From contig RSEE01000122.1 in assembly GCA_003971905.1 (NCBI GenBank), positions 1 through 64,000 of the forward strand: 64,000 nucleotides of DNA, given 5' to 3'. Positions 1-11,402 of this stretch are shown in pieces; position 1 is the stretch's first letter, and each line of letters starts with the position of its first letter. A program made the position numbers and the translations under genes. The DNA comes from Moniliella sp. 'wahieum' (taxonomy: Eukaryota; Basidiomycota; Moniliellomycetes; Moniliellales; Moniliellaceae). A model generated the notes under the pieces. The model saw only the letters and a list, made by a program, of their open reading frames with translations, was not told the origin of the DNA and made no database searches.

Positions 1-2112
1 GTCACCTCTCTTTTTGACCACGCTATGACGAGGCGCTATCAGACTTTATTGCGTTGGAAAACCACACGGCGCTCGTGCTGGCATTGTACCCTCCCTCGAT
101 CGCTGGCGACCTGGCCTTGCCCCCTGCCGAGTGGCTCTCGCCTTTGGTGCACCTACCACGCCCGCCAAATACTTGGCCCGTCGCCCTCCCGGCCCCCTCG
201 CGCGATCTCAGCACCGACCCGACCGGATCGCCATTGGCTTCGCCGTCCAGCACCCTTCCTGCTCGCTCCCAGAGCATCCGACTCTCCCACTCTTTGGTCC
301 CGGCGGACCGTACCAGCCTGGCCTCGGTCGGCAGTGGTCGGGGTTCCTTGGACCTGGAAGCCCCGTTGTGGCAGATGGGATGGAGGAAGGGGAGCCAGAA
401 CGAGAACGAGCACGCGCCCGGGCCGCTCGGCGTCCAAACGTGCTGCCAAGCAGCTCGACGCTCTGCAGAAGGACAAACGCCATTCACTCGATGCGCTAGG
501 CAAGTTTCTAGCGACCGAAGGAGGATTTACCAGTCGCTGTTGGAACGGCACCCCGAGTCCATGGCCCAGACCAAGTCGCAAAACATACGATGCCTCAACC
601 TTACGTGCCATCCCTTCTGTCCCTCTGCACGCACTTTCCTCGAGCAGCTGGCGGATGTGGCGGGGTGGTGGACACGGCGCTGCTCAAAACCTTTCTCGAG
701 ACAAACCGGGATTGGTGGGCTCGTTGGCCGTTGGAAAATTGGTGCGAGGTAGATGAGGGGAGCAGCTCTTGTCGTCGGCAGGCAAATCGTCCGAGCTGAT
801 TGCGTCTGTATGGCGGGAAGAATATGCATGCCAAGGCGCTTCAGCTGCTGCGGCAGTTTGGGGAGCAAGTCACATCGAGGAAGAGGCCGATAAGGAGGAA
901 CGGTTGGGTCCGACGATCCGCTATCTCCAAAACCTCGACCCTAAGCATCTTCCTGTCATTTTGGAGGCGTCCCATTGGGTCTTGGAGGAAGATCCGACAA
1001 TGGGCTGGAAATCTTTACTGCCGATACGGGCAAGGTGGGCTCGTTCCGCAAAGCCTCGTCACGGCCGATCTGGAGCAATTTGACCCGCCTTGGCCATCCG
1101 GTACTTGAAACCATTGTGGCTTCGGGGAACAGGACCCAACCTCCACGAGAAACTGATCTTTCTCTCACTAGAGCAAGCGGGCAGTATGAAGGTGGGATCC
1201 GACGAGCGAGCCCTTCTCACCAAATGCTCTTGTTTCTCAGGTCTTCTCATAGCTACCATGCCTCCCACGTTCTCGCCCGCCTGCCTGTTGCGGCGCCCAT
1301 GATGTGGGCATGGTCGAGGTCCGTGCGGCCCTACTGGGACGGGGGACATCATGCCGCTGCCTTGCACCTGTACGTTGATGTACTGCACGACCTTCCGCAG
1401 GCCGAGCGGTACTGCGAGCAGTCTATGCCCTACCGCCCCCGCATACCCAGGCGCAGCAGGACGTGTTCCTCATCTTGCTCCAGACCTTGCTCCCACCTCC
1501 TTCGTCGTCAAGTTTAGCATCGGCCTCGGCCTCGGCCTCGGGTCGGTGCCAATGGACTCGATTGGCTCCTTGCATTCAGGCAGGCGACGTACCGTTTCAC
1601 TCCTGCCTCGCGGCCCACGTCACCCTTGCCCTTGCCGCGGCTGCGTTCCGCCGCCACTCACGACAGAACAGCGCTTCTTCCTTTGGCTTTGATTCGCCCG
1701 TGGCGCCGACCGAGGAGCGGGGGACGCCGCACTTGGCGTGCTCGCCCGACAGGGCGCGCCATCGACCTGACACGCGCCTTGCCGCTCGTCCCCCCTTTGT
1801 TCCTGTCAAGCAAGTCAAGGGCTACGTTACCCATTCGCTCCGGCGCGCCGTGGCGGCGCAGCGTCGGCGCACCTGCTGCGCTCTACCGCCGAGGCTCGGC
1901 GGGTGCAGCTTGACCATGCGCTGGTTGCGCTGCGCGGCCGGAGCGTGGTGATCACGGACGATTCGCGCTGTGCGCGCTGCAGCAGGAAACTCGGGACCGT
2001 CGCGGGCTTGACGGTGAACCCAACGACGGGCGAGGTGACGCATTACTTTTGTCGTGCCGACGAGGAGGAGGAAACAGCCGCGCTCGGAAGCGCAGCAGCA
2101 GCACCTCCATGA
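1..2112 (+). CDS. VPS39: VPS39/VAM6-like HOPS subunit, 5' end outside window
   Basis: C-terminal part of a Vam6/Vps39 protein, the HOPS subunit that binds Rab7/Ypt7 and tethers vesicles at the vacuole. Seen: a segment around 905-1050 reading IRYLQNLDPKHLPVIL followed by a VLEEDP-type helix, typical of the Vps39 helical-repeat region; a helical block near 1200-1430; and a C-terminal domain at about 1875-2060 with a V(V)ITDDSRCARCSRKLG motif and a final HYFC, matching the Vps39 domain-2 zinc-binding end. The reading frame changes several times without GT-AG signals, so no single ORF covers it; I read these as sequencing indels. The last frame stops at 2112. The N-terminal CNH/citron-like half would lie upstream of the window. 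Family assignment is firm, exact exon structure is not. Confidence 0.8.
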
Positions 2113-2307
2113 TCTTTATCTGTGAGAATCGACTACCCTGGATGGTGGCGATGCACTTGCTCTGGGACGAAGGGGTGGCTTTGCTTGGTGGACAGAGCAG
2201 CACGATCGACAGAGGTGGGCCCAGTCTGCCAAAGAAAGGTTCCCTACGCGCTGGCCCCCCAGCAACACAACGTAGGATGCAGAACATGAAACAGATCTTT
2301 TTTCAAA

Positions 2308-2313
2308 AATAAA
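2308..2313 (+). terminator. AATAAA poly(A) signal after VPS39
   Basis: A canonical AATAAA lies in an A/T-rich stretch about 195 bases after the VPS39 stop. It is a plausible polyadenylation signal and is placed between VPS39 and the next gene on the same strand. Confidence 0.4.
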
Positions 2314-2429
2314 AATAGAACCCAGTGGGCTGCCTGAGCCTCACCTGAGCTTCAAGCAAGTCCAAGCTGGGGCACCTTTTCTGGGACGCGGCTGCTGCCG
2401 ATGGCTTTCTGTCCTGCCTTGCTGCCACC

Positions 2430-3182
2430 ATGATTGCTACGCCGTCGACATCGCATGTCAAGCGGACAGAGTGGGAGGAGGTGTACGAGCCAGCGGAAGA
2501 TACGTTTGCGCTGCTGGATGCGCTCGAGGCGGACGCTGCGTTGCTCCGCGCCCACCCGGCGCCGCTGGTGGTGGAGCTAGGCACGGGGAGGGGTGGTCAG
2601 TGCTTTACCGCTGCGCTGCCGCACAGGGGGGTGGCACTGGCTACCGACCTCAATCCTGTCGCGGCCAACGTGGCGCGCAGGACGGCGGAGGCGAACCAGG
2701 CGGAACCAATGGAGGTGGTGGTCACGTCGCTCCTCACGGGCCTGGCGCCGCGGTTAAAGGGCAAGGTGGATGTGCTGCTGTTCAATCCACCCTATGTGCC
2801 CACGACGGAGGCGGAGGAACAGATGGCGCAACGCGCTGCGCCGCACGCCGACGCGCCCGCCCTGGCCGCGCCTGGGCCGGGGGACAGACGGGCACCAAGC
2901 TGGTGGAGGCGCTGTTGGCGGGCACGGCGCTGGCGGGGGGCGTGGCGCTGGGGGAGCTGTGGCGCCGGGGGGCGTGCTGTACCTGGTGGCCATCAAGCAG
3001 AACGACCCGCCGGGGCTGGTGCGCAGGATGCAGCAGCTGGGGCTGGAGGCGAGGTACGTTGGCGTGTGGGGGGGACGGTGGTGGGGGGGGGGCTATGCTG
3101 ACGGGGGGACTAGGTTGTGTTGGCGCGCAGGGCGGGTGGGGAGCATCTGCACATCCTCCGGGCGCGCAAGCCAGGCGCATGA
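2430..3182 (+). CDS. MTQ2: eRF1 glutamine N5-methyltransferase (HemK2/MTQ2/N6AMT1 family)
   Basis: Class I SAM-dependent methyltransferase that with Trm112 methylates the GGQ glutamine of release factor eRF1. Seen: N-terminal VYEPAEDTFALLDALE, the Mtq2 signature; SAM motif VVELGTGRG; catalytic NPPY inside LLFNPPYVPT; then AWAGGQTGTKLVEALL and GGVLYLVAIKQNDP, all in family order. Two single-base frame changes occur at about 2860-2875 and 2950-2970 in G/C runs. The last exon is short: a GTACGT donor at 3054 and an acceptor ending at 3130 (77-nt intron) join LGLEA to RAGGEHLHILRARKPGA and a TGA at 3180-3182, which matches the family C-terminus. The start ATG at 2430 precedes the conserved VYEPAED by about 17 residues, normal for the family. 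About 225 residues, close to the usual length. Confidence 0.88.
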
Positions 3183-3540
3183 GCATGTGTGTGGATGGGA
3201 GGGCAAGGATGGGCTTACGTCAGGGCCCAGCGTGCTGAGGCGTCTGCATTCAGTGGGCAGCCTTGCCTGGGCGATGCTGCGTGCACCGGGGCAAGGGGAC
3301 AAGGGAGAAGGGCGAGGGCCAGCGCCACTGGCCATGGACAGGACGAGGCGGGCTGGATGGACTATGCAGGGGGAGAGTCGATAGAGGTGATGGAGGGATG
3401 CGCGGATCTGCCGCCGCCGAGCTGGAACAGCCGCGCGGCGCTGTTCTGCCGAGCCACACGCGCCGCTCCGGCTGTGCGTGCTGGGCAGCAGGGGCAGGGC
3501 GTGCGATGGCACGGCCAGGACACGCACACGCGTGACCGAT
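3183..3540. other. Intergenic MTQ2 / PLD gene
   Basis: About 360 bp of G-rich sequence between two same-strand genes. ORFs here show no family motif and look like composition artefacts. No repeat or RNA gene seen. Confidence 0.5.
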
Positions 3541-6500
3541 GGCATCGGTGATCGCGGATCCCACGCCGCTCGCTTCAGGCCGCAGCACGCAGCACTCAGC
3601 CGGGGCTGAAACAGGCCCACCGCCGCCCCTCCCGCCCCTCGCACCATCCCAGACCCCCCACCCCCACCCCTCCTCCGCCTGCGGGATGCTGTGCCTGCCG
3701 TCGGGGCTGCATGCGCACCGCCCGCCCCATGCCGCTGCCCGCGACGCGCCCCCCGCCCCCGCCGCCACCACGCGCCCGCTGCCACGCCCACCCCACTGTC
3801 ATTGCGCCGTCGCCGCGGCCGTGCGCACCCACGCCCCCGCCGCCGCCGAGCCCCTGGCCGCCACCCTCTTCCCCGCCCCCACTGCCCACGCCGCCGACCG
3901 CCGCTGGCCCATCCACTCCGCCACCGGCCGCCGCGACGCCCACTGGGTCTGGTCCAAGGGGCCGTGCATGCCGCCAATGCGCCCCCCGATCAGCACGAGC
4001 TCGACGCCATCTGCGACTACTTTGGCTATGCCCGCCCTCCGCCTCCCAGCCGCTCGGCACCAGCGGACACAACAACCCCCTTCGCACCGGTCCTCCCGCC
4101 CCCAACGGCCAGCCGAGCAACACCCCAGAAGGGGTCCCGTCGCGCCTGTATCTCATGGTACGCTCTCGGCCTCCGCTCCTACCTGCGCCGGCTAACTTTC
4201 TCCCTCCCCCCGGCAGATGTTGGCCGATGCACTGCTGCCGCTCCCACGCCACCCGATGAACGGCGTCGTCTCGCCCGCCTTGCTGGCAACCACGGGCATC
4301 GTTCCCCTTCTATCTTTAGCACCGGCCCCGACATCATTGGCCACTACTATGACTGCATCATCGGCCCGCCGCGAGGTGGTGGTGATGACCAACTATTGGC
4401 AGGGCGGTCAAAACGTCAACAAAATTTCCGATGGCCTTCGCGAACTCAACCGCCGCGAGGCTGCACGCCAGCGCAACCACACCAGTCGTGCGAGGAGGTG
4501 CACGACCCACGCACGCCCGGGCAACCGCCCCGCAAAAGGATCGTTGTCAAGGTTATGTGGGACCGCGGTCCGCGCACGGTGGGCGACTTGTTCCGCATGC
4601 GCACCCTGTGCCCATCTCGGAGTGGAAGGAGAACGGTCTGCCCACCCCGGACGAGGTGGAATGTCTACATATGGAGGTGCTCAACTACCATCGGCCTCTC
4701 ATGGGCACCTTCCATGCCAAGCTCCTGTTGGTTGACCGCCGCGTTGCCCTCGTCAACTCGAACAACATCCAAGACCGGCCCAACCTCGAGGCCATGGCCC
4801 GTCTTGAGGGCGACATTGTCAATTCGGTGTATGAGCATGCGCTTCTCTCTTGGGGCGTTGCCATGGACCCTCCGCTGCCTTGCTTAGAGGTGCCTGCGAC
4901 GGCCGACCCAGGAACCATGTCTTTTGCCTCTGCTTCCAGACGAAAGTCCCTCTTGGCACGACACAAGCCTCCCGTCAAGCTCGATGCCAATCCCCACGTG
5001 CCTCCAGCGGAGGTACGACCGGGCCCCGCTGCGTCCGAGGACGATTTGGCACGATTGTCCAATATGACCATTATGAATCTGCGGGAACGGGCGCAACACG
5101 CTCGCGCAAGATTGCACAAGATGCGGACGAAGCCGAGGCGGAGGAACTCAGTGGTGGCAACCACCGTCATTTGGCTGATGTGATCGCCCGTCGGCGTCGG
5201 AACAGCACCTCGGTCGATGGCCAGCCATCGTCGCCCACGACGAGGCCAAGCCCAGGTTTTCGGGGCCCCGTTCGGATGGAGAGAGCGACGAGGAGACGGC
5301 ATGGGATGCGGCACGCAAGGCCGGGAACCAGTGGCGCCAAAAAGTGCTCGGCGACCGCTTTTCCCGCCCGTCGACCACAGCAGGCACGTCAAGTGAAATC
5401 CCGCTCGAGGAGATCCACCATGCTTCCACGGTGCAGGCCGCACCGCCCGAAGGGGGGAGCCGTACCTTTGCAGACGTGGTGGAGTCCCTGATGCAAAAGG
5501 AAGGCATCCATCCTCCCGGTTGGGCAGATGGTGCGTTGGATGCGCTAGGTATCGGTGAAAGTTCGTCCAAAAATGTAGCCCAAGAAGCAAGACGAGCCCG
5601 CGCGGCCCGACAAGGCCAAGTCCACGTCCCCACCACGGTGCATGAGGAGGACCAGCTGTCACGCACCATGACGGCGCCCTCAACGATGACCCAGTGGCGC
5701 CTAGCGAGTGGCCGCAGACGCCGCGGTCCAAGGCGACGCTGGTGTCGTCGCCCCACGATAAGGATAAAGAGAAGGAACGAGAAGGGGGCAAAAGTGTCGG
5801 TTGCGGAAAAGCAAACAATCTGTGCGTTCATATGCATCCACAACACCGGCTGGGCCACTGGACGACGCTCTGCAGCCCCACCCGGATGCGGCGCCGGGCG
5901 CCGAGGCACTGCACCATGCTGCGCTCAACTCGCCGCCAACTCCTAGTAGCTTGCCCATTCCTGATGACGCCGACGCGAGGATGGGCCGCCTGGTCTGCAG
6001 GGCTACCATCGTGCCATCACGTGTCCCACACCTTGCACCAGTCGGCTGCCGAACGCCTCAACAAGACCACGGGCCGATTGGACTTTGCCAACAACTCCAA
6101 GGTCAAAGGGGAGATCACGGCCGAGCGACTGCACCGGATGAACCATGGGTCGGCACCAGCTGTGTCGGCGCCTGCGGTGCCCAATGGCGCGAGCGACTCG
6201 AGCTCGGACCCCACCACGGTACCTACTACGACTACTGCGCCTACCACCGTCCCGGCGCGTTGGACGAGGAGGAAAGTGCATCGTGTGGGTCGGGCGAGAG
6301 CGGGGCAGGTTCGATGGCACACGAAGATGAGATTGTGTATGACCCGACGGATTTAGTCCGTACATTTTCCATCGGCCGCACCGGCCGGTACCGATGGCAT
6401 TGGTCAATCGTCGTCCGCATGGCACGCCGGGTCACTCGGACATTCGCAATCCGCAAGACGCCGCCTGGCTCGCCGGGTTCCGCTATGCCCAGCACATCTT

Positions 6501-7018
6501 TATCCAGACGCCGACGTTGAATGCTGGCCGATCAAGGCTGCCGTCTTGGCTGCCGTGCAGCGCGGGGCCAAGGTCGAGCTCTGGCTCGATCTCGGCTTCA
6601 ACGACAAGTCCGAGTCCATGCCGTTCCAGGGAGGCACGAACGAGCAGGTGGTCACGGGCATGTTTCGTACCTCAAGTCGCATGCGCCTGAGGCACGGAAG
6701 AACTTGCATGTGTACTGGTACACGGGCAAGGACATGACCCGTCCACTCAATGCGGTGCGCAAACAACGCAATTGCCACGTGAAATTTGCTGGGTTTGATG
6801 GCCAGGTGGCCATCATGGGCTCGGGCAACCAGGATACCCAGTCTTGGTTCCATTCCCAAGAGATCAACGTCATGGTCGACGACCAGACCATCGTCCAGGA
6901 ATGGATCGATGCCCTGCGCCGCAACCAGTCCACCCACATTTACGGCCGCGTCGACGATGATGGCATCTGGCGCGGTCGCACAGGTACCCAAAAGGTCGAC
7001 ACGGGCAAGGAACACTGA
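3541..7018 (+). CDS. Phospholipase D-superfamily protein with two HKD motifs
   Basis: A large PLD-fold protein of the fungal cytoplasmic/membrane-associated type. HKD motif 1 (HAKLLLVD followed by NSNNIQDR) lies at about 4714-4785. HKD motif 2 (HVKFAGFD followed by GSGNQDTQSW) lies at about 6778-6850. Both keep H-x-K-x4-D, so a phosphodiester-cleaving or transphosphatidylation active site could form. Upstream is VVVMTNYWQGGQNVNKISDG and VMWDRGPRTVGDLF, typical of this family. An intron at 4158-4216 (59 nt, GTACGC...GCTAACT...GCAG) joins SRLYLM to MLADALL in frame. The stretch between the HKD motifs is about 690 residues, much of it polar and low-complexity. Several frame changes are present. 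The N-terminus is Pro/Ala-rich and the start at 3541 is uncertain; the first convincing coding block begins near 3960. Stop TGA at 7016-7018. Confidence 0.75.
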
Positions 7019-9035
7019 GTACTGATCCTGCTCTCTGATCTTGCCTTCTGTCCATCATCCCCCAATCCAACCATTCCTTGTTCCTTTTCCTTTTCCCTTC
7101 GCTCTCGCTCCCTTTTGTTTTGCATTTCCATTCTGCATCCCCAATCCCCAATCCCCTCCTCTCTTCCTCTCTTCCTCCCTTCTTCCCTCCTTTTATCCTT
7201 CTTATTGTACATTCCCCTTTCCTTTGTGCTCTTGACTGACTCACATCCGTTTTCCCTCGCACCTTGCCTACTTGGACCGCGTCGCTTCCGAAAAAACAAA
7301 CAAACAAACAACGCTTCTGCCTCCCCATCCTCATCCCCTTCTCCTTCTCCTTACCTTTATCCTTGCCCCGCGCCGGCGCTAGCTTCCTCCGCCTCGCTCC
7401 ACTGGGACAGTGGGTGGAGGAAGGTGCTCCCGCAGGTTGCCTGTTCCGTTCGTACTTTGGATGTCTGCCCTGACGACGACGATGACGCCGCCCAGAGCCC
7501 TACGTGCCTTCTCCCTTGGATCGGGGCGGAGGGGGGATGGGGTCCGGCCAGGCTCCCAATTCAAATGCAATGGACGCTGAGACAAATACAAAGACGCGCT
7601 GCGAAGCGCCGCCAAGCGCTCGACCTGCTTTGTATCGCTGAGGCGTTGGTATCTTGAGGCCCCTGCTCAAGCACGGCCTAGCGCTGCTCCGGAACTATTG
7701 AACGTTTCACTCCTGCTACCCTGACGCGGTGGGTTCAAACGTTCAAATCCGGCAATCCCCGTTTGATTTCCACATCCCACGGAACTGTGACTCGCAGCGA
7801 CCTGGGAGTGAGCGAGTAGGGCCGAAGCTGGAGGGGTGACGCGTCACCCGTCAAGCGTGAGCGAATTTACCCAAGAGGGTGATATGTGATACGTGGGCTG
7901 TGTTTTGGTGTGTGATAGCGTAATGCGTCAGAGACGTAGATGGGATGGGGGGAATGGGAGCGTTGCAGCGGAACGCAATCATTAATCACGCATTGCGCAG
8001 GGAGGCATCATGCACCACGCGTCGCAGCGCGCGAGACGAGGGGGGAAGCTGGAAGACAGGCTGGACGCCACTTGCTCGTGCCGCTCGAGCCGCCCCCAGG
8101 TTCGGGCGATTGCAGCAAGGGTGATCGAGATGATCGGTGATCGATGAAGATTGGCTAAGCGCCTGGCCAGCGTAAGACCGCAGCCTGCCGCGGGACGCGC
8201 TGAGCGTTTGCTGAACGCACTGCTGCGCGCAGCCCAGCTCGGGCGCGCTAGGCACCAGCACACTGGGCACCAGCACAGTGTGCATGCGATCCTCGTCGGC
8301 TGTTTGCCCGTGCCGTTCATCACATGCATCACCGGCTCACCGGGCGCGCTCACCGCCTTGGCCTCCCCCGGGTAATAGCCTTAACTAATAGCCTTAACTG
8401 CCCGAGGTGGCTGAGGCGCTGAGGCCAGCGTCGCGTGGGCGTTTTCAGAGGCTGAGCGGCTCAGCCGCTCTGCGCTCAGCGCGCGCTCAGCGCCAGCACT
8501 AGTCAGCTCGATAGCCTCATCGATCATCGACATGCCCCTTTTCACCTTTCAAGTATCCGTGCCTTACACCCCCCACCCGACGATGCCACGCGGCACAGCC
8601 AAGAGAGCACGTACCCGAAGGAGGTCCATTTCTCTCGTTTGGCATGGGTAGTACCATAGGATAACGCGTTGAACGTTGACTCCAGGGCAGCAGGGGCACA
8701 GCGGATTGATGAGGCGAGGCGTAATTGGGTTTCATGCGACGAACCGCTAAAAAAAGGGATGGGTGATGCAATGCGAGAGATGGTCGAACGTACATTGAAC
8801 GTTCATGCAGGACACGCTCAGCGCTGAGGCTCGCATTCAACTTGCATATCCAGTGACGGCTTCAGCACGGGGGCAGTGCGGCGGCTGGGGCGGATCAGCG
8901 TAACCGGTAACCAAATCTTGCGTGGCTACTAAAAACAGATTTCTTTTTTGCCGCCTTTTCCCATCAGTTCTTTTTCTTTCCCCTTGAGCCCCTCTCTCTG
9001 ACCGCCCACCACCACCACCACCCTTTCACCCTCCC
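7019..9035. other. 2-kb intergenic region
   Basis: No supported gene. 7019-7400 is pyrimidine-rich (long C/T tracts, probably 3' UTR of the PLD gene) with an AAACAAACAAAC run near 7290. 7690-8830 contains several copies of the TTGAACGTT word, GATCGGTGATC at about 8128 and GCGCTGAG/CTCAGCGC words at 8400-8500, similar in style to the larger repeat islands. A/C-rich sequence precedes the next start at 9036. Confidence 0.5.
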
Positions 9036-11091
9036 ATGTCGACGCCAACGGACGAAGGTACGTCTTCCGTGTTCTGGCTTCGCCCGTTGCTAGGCTAATT
9101 CTTCCCCTCTGTCTGCATTCAGTCCACGATGCCGACTCGGTGATGCCCCCCCACGAAACTGAGCGCAGCGGCACCAGCTCGGACAGCCCAGGCCGCCACC
9201 CACCTGCTTTCGCTCACCGCCGCTGAGCGGCTGGACCGGATCCTTTATCCGCGTGACTGCTTCACCTCGGACAAGATTTACTGGGCCGACCTACCGTCCG
9301 CCGCCGCATGCGCTGGGTCAATGCTCAGAACAATGCTGAGGCCAAGCGCGAGATTGGCGTCATCTGGCGCATGTTCAAGAACGACCCCCTTTCGCCACTC
9401 GGTGCATACTTTCAAAACTATGCCATCACCGGCCTTGGGCTCTTGTCGAGGGCTACACTCTATTTTCTGTCGGCAATCTCCAGCCGCTCTTCAAGGTCGT
9501 CTGGCCCGAGTGCTGGAAGACATTCAAGGTCTGCAACAAAACCTGGACCGAGGCTACCGACTATCTTCAAATCATTGGCATTGTCCTCGGCCAGTTCGTG
9601 TCGGTATCGAGTCTGACTGGATTGGTCGTCGGTTCGGCATGGTACAGAACGCACTGATCATGACCCTGGGCAGTATCATGCTGACCGCCATGTGTGGGCA
9701 CCTCCCTCAACGGCGGGTCATCTGCTATGCTTGGTGCCAGTTCGTCTACGCTTTGGCGTTGGTGGAGAATATCCCATCGTCGGTACCACCTCTATGGAAA
9801 GTGGCAAGGGGATGGGTGCGGATGAGCGGGATCGCATGCATCGTGGTCGCCGCGTGCTCCTTTCCTTCCTTATGCAAGGATGGGGACAGGTGGCGAACCA
9901 GGGGCTACTCATCATCCTCATGCTCATCTTCCACAACCGCTTGGGCGACACTGATTACAACAAAACCTCGACCCGGACGTTCCGTGTTTCGTTTGGCATC
10001 ATTGCTGCCTTTACCCTTCCTTGCCTACCTTCGTTTCTACCGTATCAAGGGCGTCGACGATGCGATCAAGGCCGCCAAGGGCGGGGCGGGACGACGTCGG
10101 GGTACGACCTGGTTTCCCTTAAGCTTTGCCATGGGCCATTACTGGCATCGCCTCATTGCGACTTGCCTTGGTTGGGGCGCCAACGATTTCGCCTTTACGG
10201 CAACAAGACCTTTAGCGGTGTCTTTATCCAGATCATCACCGCATCTGCGTCGGTTCGCCTGACTTGGCTCTACAACCTTATCAACGTGGGCGTCTCCTTG
10301 GCTGGATACTATTTGGCGGCGCTGCTGATTGAACAAAAAACTATGGGCGCAAGTGGATGCAAGCCAACGGGTTCATGATGCTCTTCATCCTCTTCCTCAT
10401 TGCCGCTGCAGCGTACGAGCCGCTAACCAAGCCAGGCGCAGGAGTCAAAGGATTTATGGCACTCTATTCCTCATTGGGTTCTTCAACCAAGCTCGGCAGC
10501 AACACCACCACTTCCTCATTGCTGGTGAGTCCTACCCAGCCTCCATTCGCGCCACCGCCCATGGCATGTCCGCTGCTGTGGCAAGATGGGCGCCTTGATT
10601 CCCGCCGCGCTCTACCCGCACATTGGTGACCGGGCCAAGTTCTGGCTCGGGATGGGGCTAGCTGCGATGGGGTGGGTGGTCACCCTCATCTTTGTCCCAG
10701 ATACGTCCGGGTTGGACCTGCGGGAGCTGGAGCGGTACTGGTCTTATGTTCGGGACGGCCGAGCGAACGATTACCACGGTGTGGCGGTGCACCCGCGCCA
10801 CCTGAGCTTGTTTGACGTGTGGTCCTCCACCGCCATCGCACTTACAACCCCGAGCTGGATCGTCAAGCAAAGATGGACGAGATGCGCACCGCGTACGACG
10901 CTATGCGCGCCGTCAACGGGGTCAAGTTTGAGCCGTCGGACATGAGCGCCGAGCAACGTGAGTTCCTCGAGATGGAGCTTACCAGCTTCTTCAACTCGGA
11001 CCGCAAACTGCGCACCCACGATGTGCTTGCCTCCCACGAAGCTGCTACCCACCCATCCAAGTTGGCAGCGCTCGAAAAGAAGTTGCATTGA
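9036..11091 (+). CDS. PHS-type MFS transporter (Pho84/Git1-like), phosphate or glycerophosphodiester class
   Basis: Twelve-helix major facilitator of the phosphate:proton symporter group, plasma membrane. The start at 9036 encodes MSTPTDE and is followed by a 65-nt intron (9058-9122, GTACGT...GGCTAATT...TTCAG). Later segments include YFQNYAITGLGL, ESDWIGRRFGMVQNALIMTLG (the loop 2-3 D-x-x-GRR motif), a GGEYPIVGTTSMES motif (the G-GGEYP signature of the Pho84/Git1 branch), NTTTFLIAGESYPASIRATAHG (the PESxP-like motif after TM helices) and a C-terminal VPDTSGLDLRELERYW. Many frame changes interrupt the track. The C-terminus runs as a soluble tail ending KLAALEKKLH at 11091. Substrate is not decided by sequence. 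Upstream 7-9 kb holds no partner gene; it converges on a siderophore transporter. Confidence 0.78.
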
Positions 11092-11402
11092 TGCTTTCAA
11101 GCTTCAGCTTCGCCCCGCCGTCACCGCACCATGTTATCTATACTTTGCTGTCCCTCTTCCATCTCATTGTACCCTTTCATTGTACCTGCCGCGCCCCCTA
11201 TGACCCCATTTTCCTCTGCCCCTGTATTCCACAGGCTTGCGGACCATGCATTTCTGTCCCCTGTTGAAGAACCCCATATATGTCCACTAGAGCAATAGAC
11301 GAGCACGCCATTTACGGCCAAACAATAAAGTCCGGACTATATTTGTTGTAGTGCACAGTCGCAAACCCAAGATCATAGATTACTGTGGGCTTCATCCCTT
11401 GT
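11092..11402. other. Convergent 3' intergenic between two MFS genes
   Basis: About 310 bp separating the stops of two tail-to-tail transporters. It holds an AATAAA at 11324-11329 that would serve the + strand gene. No ORF of interest. Confidence 0.5.
11324..11329 (+). terminator. AATAAA poly(A) signal of the PHS-type transporter
   Basis: Canonical hexamer about 230 bases after the stop codon at 11091, in locally A/T-rich sequence. Confidence 0.4.

Noticed and set aside
3093-3977. 294-residue ORF on the minus strand
   Set aside because: Arg/Gly-rich shadow across the MTQ2-PLD junction without domain motifs.
7733-7775. Possible tRNA B-box (GTTCAAATCC)
   Set aside because: Flanking bases do not form a T-stem and no A-box or acceptor stem is found; it belongs to the AACGTT repeat family.
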